A stretch of DNA of 10,740 nucleotides from an uncultured Oscillospiraceae bacterium (GTDB taxonomy: Bacteria > Bacillota > Clostridia > Oscillospirales > Oscillospiraceae), in NCBI GenBank assembly GCA_900752445.1, contig CAADVN010000025.1, positions 1-10,740 of the forward strand, in the 5' to 3' direction. A program made the position numbers and the translations under genes. The notes under the pieces are model-generated. The model worked only from the letters and a program-made list of their open reading frames with translations, searched no databases and was not told where the DNA came from. Positions 5,233 through 10,740 of this stretch are shown here, piece by piece. Within the stretch, counting starts at the first letter, position 1; each line of letters opens with the position of its first letter.

Positions 5233-6567
5233 TCATCTCTTGTTCGACCTGCGCCAGATGCGCTGGGCCCCGGCGGCCTTTATGAGCTCGTCGCGGAAAT
5301 CCGGGTGCGCCACGCTTATGAGCCGCTCGGCCCGCTCCCAGGTGGAAGCGCCCGCAAGGCAGATGACGCCGTTTTCCGTGGCGATGTAGTAGCCCTGGCT
5401 GCGCGGAGAGGTGACGATATCGCCCTCGAAATGCGGCACTATGCGGCTGTGCGCCACGCCGGCCTTGTCCGTGAACATGCTGTTCATGCAGATGAAGGCC
5501 TTGCCGCCCTTGGACATCGTCGCGCCCGTCAAAAAGTCCACTTGCCCGCCCGTGCCGCTTATCTGCCGCGTGCCCGAGCTCTCCGAGCTCACCTGGCCGT
5601 AGAGGTCCACGCCCACGCAGCTGTTGAGCGAGATGAAATTGTCCAGCTGTGCGATGACCGCCGGGTCGTTCACGTAGCTTATGGGATAGGCCGCTACGCC
5701 CGGGTTGTGGTCTATCCAGTCGTAGAGGTCCTGCGTGCCCGCGGCGACGCCGAAGACGGCCTTGCCCTTGTCTATGGTCTTCCTGCGGTTCGTGAGCTTG
5801 CCCGAGGCGAAGAGCTTGTAGAAGGCGTCCGTCGCAAACTCCGTGTGCATGCCGAGGTCCTTGAGGTCGGACTCGGCTATCATCATGCCCAGGGCGTCCG
5901 GCACGCCGCCGATGCCCAGCTGCACTGTCGCCCCGTCGCACAGGTAGGGTATGACGTTCGCCGCGATCTTTTTATCCACCTCGCTCGGCGCCCTGCTCGG
6001 CAGCTGGATGGCAGGGCCGTGCTCGCCCTCGACCACCATGTCCACCTCGGAGATGTGCACGCTCTCCTCCTGCCCGCCGCAGGCGTGGGGCAGGTTCTCC
6101 AGCACCTCGATGACCACGATGTCCGCGTTCTCGATGTACACGCGCGAGTTGCCCGTCGAGATGGAGAGGTTGAAGTAGCCGTGCTTGTCCATGGGCGCCG
6201 CGCCTATGAAGGCGACGTTTATGTGCAGGAAATTGTCGTAATACCAGCGCAGGTTGCGGTAGAGCATGGACTGGTAATAGCACAGGCCCTTGTCGGCCAG
6301 CTTGCGCTCGTAGCCCGTGAGGTGCCAGGAATTGTAGGTGAAATGCTCCTGAGCGGGGTCGCTCTCCACCACGGCGACGGGCCCGTAGCAGAGCATGCCG
6401 CGCACCTTCACGTCCGTGAGCTCGTCGCGCCTTGCGGCCAGCGCCCGGTCGCAGAGCGTCGGGTAGGTCACGCCGCAGCCGTATTCGACCCAGTCGCCGC
6501 TCTTTACGGCCTTCGCCGCCTCCTCGGGCGTGCGCAGCTTGCTTTTGTATTCCTCAATAAAATTCAT
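5233..6567 (-). CDS. Acetyl-CoA hydrolase/transferase family protein, probable butyryl-CoA:acetate CoA-transferase
   Basis: The 444-residue cytoplasmic enzyme swaps CoA between an acyl-CoA and a free acid. It aligns by motif along its whole length with butyryl-CoA:acetate CoA-transferase (But) and 4-hydroxybutyrate CoA-transferase: the start MNFIEEYKSKL resembles Roseburia-type But, GIGG (218-221) lies in the CoA-binding loop QLGIGGVPDALG, the catalytic glutamate is E243 in LGMHTEF, and QISGTGGQVDF (335-345) followed by SKGGK is the family C-terminal signature. In butyrate-forming gut Clostridia But is the terminal step, releasing butyrate and regenerating acetyl-CoA. Residues near the active site (HTEFATD here, HTEMYVD in typical But; YGCGV near residue 30) differ, so another acid such as 4-hydroxybutyrate or propionate is possible. 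The start at 6567 has GGGAGG (6574-6579 on the minus strand) 6 bases upstream. It is transcribed alone. Confidence 0.9.
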   Translation of the reverse strand: MNFIEEYKSKLRTPEEAAKAVKSGDWVEYGCGVTYPTLCDRALAARRDELTDVKVRGMLCYGPVAVVESDPAQEHFTYNSWHLTGYERKLADKGLCYYQSMLYRNLRWYYDNFLHINVAFIGAAPMDKHGYFNLSISTGNSRVYIENADIVVIEVLENLPHACGGQEESVHISEVDMVVEGEHGPAIQLPSRAPSEVDKKIAANVIPYLCDGATVQLGIGGVPDALGMMIAESDLKDLGMHTEFATDAFYKLFASGKLTNRRKTIDKGKAVFGVAAGTQDLYDWIDHNPGVAAYPISYVNDPAVIAQLDNFISLNSCVGVDLYGQVSSESSGTRQISGTGGQVDFLTGATMSKGGKAFICMNSMFTDKAGVAHSRIVPHFEGDIVTSPRSQGYYIATENGVICLAGASTWERAERLISVAHPDFRDELIKAAGAQRIWRRSNKR

Positions 6568-6615
6568 GTGCAGCCTCCCATTCTTTGTCCGCCGGATGCA
6601 GACTTTCCTGACTAC

Positions 6616-6644
6616 ATTATCTCACACCCCGCGGGGCGGCACAA
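6616..6644 (-). promoter_or_regulatory. Candidate promoter of the CoA-transferase gene, with a palindrome in its spacer
   Basis: On the minus strand TTGTGC (6639-6644), a 17-bp spacer and GATAAT (6616-6621). The spacer contains the perfect palindrome CCCCGCGGGG (6627-6636), a possible operator. The -35 lies only 3 bp from the -35 of the divergent cardiolipin synthase promoter. Confidence 0.5.
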
Positions 6645-6647
6645 GTA

Positions 6648-6676
6648 TCGACAAGAGACAAAAATTCTGCTATAAT
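6648..6676 (+). promoter_or_regulatory. Promoter of the cardiolipin synthase gene
   Basis: TCGACA (6648-6653, one mismatch to TTGACA), a 17-bp spacer and TATAAT (6671-6676) preceded by TGC, an extended -10. Transcription should begin near 6683, inside the open frame that extends upstream to 6530, which supports the GTG at 6710 as the start. Confidence 0.75.
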
Positions 6677-6709
6677 TTTGGTGCAATCTTTAGAAAGGTA
6701 GTTTTAGCT

Positions 6710-8245
6710 GTGAAAAAACTGCTCAAGCTGTTGTTTTCCAGACTGGCGTTCGTGGCGTTCTTCATGCTGCTGCAGCTCGCCGTTCTGGTCTCAACGCTTA
6801 TCTATTTTCAGGACATATTCGCCACTGTGCAGACGGCGTCCGTCGTGCTCTCGCTCATAGCGGTGGTCTATATCATAAACCAGGACGGAAGCTCAGCGTT
6901 CAAAATAGCCTGGCTGATCCCCATTGTCTTCCTGCCTATTTTCGGCGTGCCCATCTACATCCTCTTCGGCAAGAAACGCACGCCGGAGAGCAAGCGCGAG
7001 CAGCTCTCGGGCATGCTCCTGCGCTACCGCCAGACGGCCAGCATGGTCGCATCGAAGACCGCGGACATCGAAAAGGCCGAGCCCGATGCCGCGCTGCAAT
7101 CGGCCTATCTCGAGCGCTGTGCCGGCGCGCCCGTATTCACCAGGACGGAGACAAAATATTTCAGGCTCGGCGACGAGCTCTTTCCCGCCATGCTCGAGGA
7201 GCTCAAACGCGCAAAGCGCTACATCTTCCTTGAATACTTCATCGTGGAGCCGGGCGTCATGTGGGACTCCATCCTCGAGATACTCGAGGACAAGGCCGCC
7301 GCGGGCCTCGACGTGCGGCTCATCTACGACGACATGGGCTGCATCCTGACCCTGCCGAGGAACTATAATAAGCAGATGGAAAAGCGCGGCATCAAATGCT
7401 GCACCTTCCACCGCTTCCAGCCGGTGCTGACCGGCACCTTCAACAACCGCGACCACCGCAAGATCTGCGTCATCGACGGCGCCGTGGCCTTCACGGGCGG
7501 CGTGAACCTCGCCGACGAGTACATAAACAGGCGTGAGCGCTTCGGTCACTGGCTCGACTGCGGCATAATGCTCCGCGGCGAGGCGGCCTACAGCTTTGCG
7601 CTCATGTTCCTGTCCATGTGGGACTATATCAGGCACGAGGAGGACGACCCGCAGCGCTTCCTGCCCCGGCCCGAGCTGCTGCGCGACGTCAAGTCCGACG
7701 GCTTTGTCCAGCCCTACTCCGACGCGCCCTCGGATGACGAGCCGGTGGGCGAGACGGCGTATATAAACATGCTGTCCAGAGCCAAACGCTATGTCTATAT
7801 CTGCACGCCCTATCTGGTAATAGACAACGAGCTCATGAACGCCCTCACCAGCGCGGCCAAATGCGGCGTGGACGTGCGCATGATAACGCCGGGCGTGCCT
7901 GACAAGTGGTACGTACACATGGTCACGCGCAGCTATTACGCGCCGCTGCTGCGCGCCGGCGTCAGGGTCTACGAGTACATACCGGGCTTCATCCACTCCA
8001 AGACCATGATAAGCGACGACGAATACGGCATCTGCGGCACGATAAACCTCGATTACCGCAGCCTCTACCTGCACCACGAGTGCGCCGTCTGGATGCACGG
8101 CTCGAGCGCCATCGGGGAGATCAAGGCCAGCTTCCTCGACACGCTGCACAGGTGCGTGGAGATAACGCCCGAGCTCTACCGCAACCGGCCCTGGATCATG
8201 CGCCTGGGCCAGAGCCTGCTGCGCGTCTTCGCCCCGCTCATGTGA
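6710..8245 (+). CDS. cls: Cardiolipin synthase (phospholipase D family)
   Basis: This membrane enzyme condenses phosphatidylglycerol into cardiolipin. The 511-residue protein has N-terminal hydrophobic segments (about 11-32, 40-57 and 66-87), the last containing LPIFGVPIYILFGKK, a signature of the family. Two phospholipase D HKD motifs form the catalytic pair: HRKICVID (H249, K251, D256) and HSKTMISD (H429, K431, D436), each followed by a GGVN or GTIN tail. The length is normal for the Bacillus/Clostridium type. The start is GTG at 6710 with AGAAAGG (6692-6698) upstream; the ATG at 6530 lies inside the divergent CoA-transferase gene and before the promoter. It is a single-gene unit. No terminator is obvious in the 64 bases to the repressor gene, whose own promoter begins 12 bases after this stop. 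Confidence 0.95.
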   Translation: MKKLLKLLFSRLAFVAFFMLLQLAVLVSTLIYFQDIFATVQTASVVLSLIAVVYIINQDGSSAFKIAWLIPIVFLPIFGVPIYILFGKKRTPESKREQLSGMLLRYRQTASMVASKTADIEKAEPDAALQSAYLERCAGAPVFTRTETKYFRLGDELFPAMLEELKRAKRYIFLEYFIVEPGVMWDSILEILEDKAAAGLDVRLIYDDMGCILTLPRNYNKQMEKRGIKCCTFHRFQPVLTGTFNNRDHRKICVIDGAVAFTGGVNLADEYINRRERFGHWLDCGIMLRGEAAYSFALMFLSMWDYIRHEEDDPQRFLPRPELLRDVKSDGFVQPYSDAPSDDEPVGETAYINMLSRAKRYVYICTPYLVIDNELMNALTSAAKCGVDVRMITPGVPDKWYVHMVTRSYYAPLLRAGVRVYEYIPGFIHSKTMISDDEYGICGTINLDYRSLYLHHECAVWMHGSSAIGEIKASFLDTLHRCVEITPELYRNRPWIMRLGQSLLRVFAPLM

Positions 8246-8254
8246 GCACAGGGG

Positions 8255-8273
8255 ACTTGCCATTTGGGAAAGT
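8255..8273. promoter_or_regulatory. Candidate operator of the repressor gene
   Basis: ACTTGCC (8255-8261) and GGAAAGT (8267-8273) form an inverted repeat with six of seven positions matching and a 5-bp spacer, centred on the -35 element. This is where an autoregulating HTH repressor would be expected to bind. It does not resemble the known Bacillus LexA box. Inference only. Confidence 0.3.
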
Positions 8274-8285
8274 TTTTGGTATAAT
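8257..8285 (+). promoter_or_regulatory. Promoter of the repressor gene
   Basis: TTGCCA (8257-8262), a 17-bp spacer and a perfect TATAAT (8280-8285). The predicted transcript start near 8292 leaves just enough leader for AGGAG (8296-8300) and the GTG start. Confidence 0.75.
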
Positions 8286-8295
8286 GTATCCCGTT

Positions 8296-8300
8296 AGGAG
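8296..8300 (+). promoter_or_regulatory. Ribosome binding site that decides the repressor start
   Basis: AGGAG abuts the ATG at 8301 and is 3 bases from the ATG at 8304, but is at a normal distance (9 bases) from the in-frame GTG at 8310. Confidence 0.65.
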
Positions 8301-8309
8301 ATGATGCGG

Positions 8310-8993
8310 GTGAAAAAATCTCTTGGAGCGATACTGACAGAGCTCCGGCGCGAGGCCGGCCTGACCCAGCCCCGGGTCTCGGAGCTGCTCGCCGCCGAGG
8401 GCGTGGACATAAAGCCCGCGGGCATAAGCAAGTGGGAAAAGGACATGACCATGCCGAACGCGGCGCAGTTTTTGGCGCTGTGCGGCATCTACGGCGTGCG
8501 GGACGTCATGGGCACCTTTACGGGCGCGCGCGGCGCCACCTCCGGGCTCAACGCCGAAGGGCGCAGGCTCGTCTCGGACTACATCCGCGTACTGCTGGCG
8601 AGCGGGCTCTATGCCGAGGCCGAGGAACCGGCCCGCCGCGTGCTGCCGCTCTACACCCTGGCGGCCTCTGCGGGCACGGGCCAGTTTTTGGACGGGGACG
8701 ACTATGAGCCCATCGACGCGGACGGGGCCCCGGCCGGGGCCGACTTCGCCGTGAGGATAGCCGGCGACAGCATGGAGCCCGAGATAGAGGACGGGCAGAT
8801 AGTCTGGGTGAAGCGGCGCGAGACGCTGGAGAGCGGGCGCGTCGGCATCTTTGTCCTTGGCGGCATGGCCTACTGCAAGAGGCTCCACGCGGACGAAAAC
8901 GGGGCCTGCCTCATGTCGGCAAACCCCGCGTACGCGCCTATTGAATTGACGCCGGAGACGGAATACCGCGTCTGCGGCGAGGTGGTCGGTTAA
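8310..8993 (+). CDS. XRE-family HTH plus S24 peptidase transcriptional repressor (LexA/CI-like)
   Basis: This is a DNA-binding regulator of about 227 residues. The N-terminal helix-turn-helix (about 6-62) contains GLTQPRVSELL and ISKWEKDMTMP, typical of the XRE fold. The C-terminal LexA-like S24 domain has the self-cleavage bond Ala-Gly in AASAG (A121-G122), the catalytic serine in GDSMEP (S154) and the catalytic lysine in AYCKRL (K190). Such proteins cleave themselves when stimulated by activated RecA, as LexA and phage CI do, or respond to another stress. The start is set to GTG at 8310 because AGGAG (8296-8300) is 9 bases upstream; the ATGs at 8301 and 8304 are too close to it. It is preceded by its own promoter with a possible operator. 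Its 3' end overlaps the convergent endonuclease III gene. It could be a phage-derived regulator, but no other phage gene is nearby. Confidence 0.92.
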   Translation: MKKSLGAILTELRREAGLTQPRVSELLAAEGVDIKPAGISKWEKDMTMPNAAQFLALCGIYGVRDVMGTFTGARGATSGLNAEGRRLVSDYIRVLLASGLYAEAEEPARRVLPLYTLAASAGTGQFLDGDDYEPIDADGAPAGADFAVRIAGDSMEPEIEDGQIVWVKRRETLESGRVGIFVLGGMAYCKRLHADENGACLMSANPAYAPIELTPETEYRVCGEVVG

Positions 8994-9628
8994 ACGCCCG
9001 AGGCGAAGCGGCAGACGTGGCGGACGCAGCAGCCCTCGCACTTCGGGGCCCGCGCCGTGCAGACCGCGCGCCCGTGCAGGACTATGCGGTGGCAGAAGTC
9101 GGAGCTCTTCTCCGGAGGCAGCACCTCGCGCAGCGCGGCCTCTATCTTCGGCGGGTCCTTCGTGTCCACGAAGCCCATGCGGTTCGAGAGCCGGATGCAG
9201 TGCGTGTCCACGACGACGGCGCCGGGCGCGCGAAAGACGTCGCCCAGGATGAGGTTCGCCGTCTTGCGCCCCACGCCGGGCAGGGCGAGCAGCTCGTCCA
9301 TGCTGTCGGGCACACGCCCGCCGTGCTTCGCGAGCAGCACCTGCGCGCAGGCCACGATGTCCCGCGCCTTCGTGTGGAAGAAGCCGCAGGAGCGTATGTA
9401 GCCCTCGACCTCGGTCACGTCGGCCTCGGCAAAGGACTCGAGCGTCGGGTAGCGCTCAAAAAGCGCGGGCGTTATCATGTTCACGCGCTCGTCCGTGCAC
9501 TGGGCGGCGAGGCGGACGGAAAACAGCAGCTCGTAGTCCTTGCCCCAGTCGAGGGTGCAGTCCGCGAGCGGATATTCGGCTTCAAGGCGCGAGACTATCT
9601 CGGCGGCCTGTTCGGGAGTTCTGATAAT
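8990..9628 (-). CDS. nth: Endonuclease III, probable ATT start
   Basis: This DNA glycosylase/AP lyase removes oxidised pyrimidines in base-excision repair. With a start at 9628 it has 212 residues, against 211 in E. coli Nth. Seen: LRLAAQCTDERVN-type N-terminal helix (RLAAQCTDERVN at 39-50), helix-hairpin-helix LPGVGRKTA with catalytic K122, catalytic D141 in VVDTHC, and the 4Fe-4S motif C-x6-C-x2-C-x5-C (C190, C197, C200, C206). The frame is open up to a TAA at 9665-9667, but it has no ATG or TTG, and its only GTG (9484) would delete the first 48 residues, which are clearly homologous. ATT at 9628, directly preceded by GGTGAT, gives a natural N-terminus (IRTPEQAAEIVSRLEAEYP follows). CTG at 9653-9655 lies within the likely -10. 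The stop overlaps the convergent repressor stop. A sequencing error at the start is an alternative. Confidence 0.92.
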   Translation of the reverse strand: MIRTPEQAAEIVSRLEAEYPLADCTLDWGKDYELLFSVRLAAQCTDERVNMITPALFERYPTLESFAEADVTEVEGYIRSCGFFHTKARDIVACAQVLLAKHGGRVPDSMDELLALPGVGRKTANLILGDVFRAPGAVVVDTHCIRLSNRMGFVDTKDPPKIEAALREVLPPEKSSDFCHRIVLHGRAVCTARAPKCEGCCVRHVCRFASGV

Positions 9629-9653
9629 ATCACCGCTTTCGGCTTTTTTACAC

Positions 9654-9682
9654 AGTTTAGCAGATTATTCGCCGGATTTCAA
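9654..9682 (-). promoter_or_regulatory. Candidate promoter of nth
   Basis: On the minus strand TTGAAA (9677-9682), a 17-bp spacer and TAAACT (9654-9659) preceded by TGC, an extended -10. The predicted transcript start near 9647 lies about 19 bases before the proposed ATT start. Confidence 0.45.
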
Positions 9683-9702
9683 CGGCAAAACGGAGGCATA
9701 CT

Positions 9703-10740
9703 ATGCGCAGACCGCTGGCAGACGAGATAAGGCCGCAGGAGCTCGACGAGGTCGTCGGGCAGCGGCATATACTGGGCGAGGGCGGGCTGCTCCGGCGCGT
9801 CATCGAGTCCGGCAAGGTGCCGAACATGGTCTTCTATGGGCCCTCCGGCACGGGCAAGACCACCGTTGCGAACATCATCGCGCGCAAGACCGACCGCAGC
9901 CTCCGCAAGCTCAACGCCACGAACGCCGGCCTCGCCGATATCAAGAACATCATCGCCGAGCTCGATACCATGCTCACGCCCGGCGGCGTGCTGCTGTACC
10001 TGGACGAGATACAGTACTTCAACAAAAAGCAGCAGCAGAGCCTCTTGGAATTCATCGAGGACGGGCGCATCACGCTCATCGCTTCGACTACAGAGAACCC
10101 CTATTTCTACGTCTATAACGCGCTGCTCTCGCGCAGCACGGTGTTCGAGTTCAAACCCGTGCCCGCCGCCGAAGTGCTGCCCGCCGTGCACAGGGCGGTT
10201 GACATAATATCAAAGCGCGAAGGCCTCACGGCCGTGCTGGAGCCGGGCGTGGCGGAGCACATCGCCCAGAGCTGCGGCGGAGACGTGCGCAGGGCGCTCA
10301 ACTCCGTGGAGCTGCTGTTTTCAGCGGCGCCGAGGCGGGACGGAACGGTTAACATAACTCTTGAAGATGCGCAAAACGCGGCTCAGGGCGGCGCGATGCA
10401 CTATGACAGGGACGGGGACGAGCATTTCGACTCGGTCTCGGCGCTGATGAAGTCGCTGCGCGGCTCGGACCCGGACGCGGCGCTGCACTATCTGGCGCGG
10501 ACGCTGGAAGCCGGCGACCTCATCGGGGCCTGCCGGAGGCTTTTGTGCTCGGCGTCCGAGGACATAGGGCTTGCATACCCGCAGGCGGCGTCCATCGTGA
10601 AGGCCTGCGTGGACTCGGCGCTGCAGCTGGGGCTGCCGGAGGCGCAGCTGCCCCTGGCCCAGGCGGCCATCCTGCTGGCCACGGCCCCCAAGTCCAACAG
10701 TGTGGCGGCCAGCATCGGCAAGGCCTGGGCGGACGTGAAG
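9703..10740 (+). CDS. rarA: RarA/MgsA-family AAA+ ATPase, partial at the 3' end
   Basis: This cytoplasmic ATPase acts at stalled replication forks and is related to clamp-loader subunits and WRNIP1. The visible 346 residues start MRRPLADEIRPQELDEVVGQ and include Walker A GPSGTGKT (46-53), Walker B LLYLDE (97-102), QYFNKKQQQSLL (104-115), sensor 1 ASTTENP (127-133), LLSRS (141-145) and sensor 2 GDVRRALN. The family-specific C-terminal part follows: SASEDIGLA and AILLATAPKSNS. The last ~70-90 residues of a usual 420-440 lie beyond the window. The start is supported by GGAGG (9692-9696) 6 bases upstream. It is divergent from nth across 74 bp; no convincing promoter for it could be picked out there. 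Confidence 0.95.
   Translation, partial: MRRPLADEIRPQELDEVVGQRHILGEGGLLRRVIESGKVPNMVFYGPSGTGKTTVANIIARKTDRSLRKLNATNAGLADIKNIIAELDTMLTPGGVLLYLDEIQYFNKKQQQSLLEFIEDGRITLIASTTENPYFYVYNALLSRSTVFEFKPVPAAEVLPAVHRAVDIISKREGLTAVLEPGVAEHIAQSCGGDVRRALNSVELLFSAAPRRDGTVNITLEDAQNAAQGGAMHYDRDGDEHFDSVSALMKSLRGSDPDAALHYLARTLEAGDLIGACRRLLCSASEDIGLAYPQAASIVKACVDSALQLGLPEAQLPLAQAAILLATAPKSNSVAASIGKAWADVK

Noticed and set aside
5215..6675. 486-codon plus-strand open frame, longer than the gene it opposes
   Set aside because: It is antisense to the CoA-transferase, whose strand carries all the conserved motifs, a ribosome site and a promoter. The antisense product is a low-complexity A/R/H/V-rich translation typical of GC-rich shadow frames.
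6530..6709. Extended N-terminus of cardiolipin synthase from ATG 6530
   Set aside because: It would begin inside the divergent CoA-transferase gene and upstream of the promoter; the GTG at 6710 has a ribosome site.
6893..8263. 456-codon minus-strand open frame opposite cardiolipin synthase
   Set aside because: Shadow frame with biased composition and no family motifs; both HKD motifs are on the plus strand.
9017..9730. 237-codon plus-strand open frame opposite nth
   Set aside because: It covers nth in antisense and runs into the start of rarA in a different frame; no recognisable domain.
1..10740. Searched for CRISPR arrays, tRNA or rRNA genes, insertion sequences and phage structural genes
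   Set aside because: No regularly spaced repeats, cloverleaf sequences, transposase motifs or terminal inverted repeats were recognised.

Overview
The window reads as chromosomal DNA from a GC-rich, low-GC-ancestry Gram-positive (Clostridia-like, plausibly a gut Oscillospiraceae relative). This is inferred from the TATAAT-type promoters with 17-bp spacers, strong AGGAGG-like ribosome sites, frequent ATA and AGG codons, lipoprotein signal peptides, an ECF-type vitamin transporter component and a butyrate-type CoA-transferase. Most genes look about 60-65% GC by eye. One segment (about 2582-3790) is clearly more AT-rich.

Layout. 1-779 (minus): a thioredoxin-reductase-like flavoprotein running off the left edge, with an odd C-rich sequence in the first ~62 bases. 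896-2581 (plus): glutaminyl-tRNA synthetase, divergent from the flavoprotein, with the two promoters sharing a -35 region. 2629-3621 (plus): an AT-rich, internally duplicated lipoprotein of unknown function, closed by a very strong terminator at 3741-3787. 3919-5216: a probable cobalamin (B12) uptake unit, made of a promoter, a cobalamin riboswitch, a small DUF4430 (transcobalamin-C-terminal-like) lipoprotein, an overlapping ECF transporter S component and a bidirectional terminator. 5233-6567 (minus): an acetyl-CoA hydrolase/transferase-family enzyme, most like butyryl-CoA:acetate CoA-transferase. 6710-8245 (plus): cardiolipin synthase, divergent from the CoA-transferase. 8310-8993 (plus): an XRE-type HTH plus S24 self-cleaving repressor. 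8990-9628 (minus): endonuclease III, with its stop codon overlapping that of the repressor and no ATG/GTG/TTG start giving full length. 9703-10740 (plus): RarA/MgsA AAA+ ATPase, cut by the right edge.

How the genes work together. The clearest functional unit is the B12 operon: the riboswitch should lower expression when cobalamin is plentiful, the lipoprotein is predicted to hold or cap cobalamin at the outer face of the membrane, and the S component would pass it to a shared ECF energizing module encoded elsewhere. The right third groups DNA-damage functions (LexA/CI-type regulator, base-excision glycosylase, stalled-fork ATPase), but the genes are convergent or divergent rather than one operon. 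No tRNA, rRNA, CRISPR array, insertion sequence or complete mobile element was seen.
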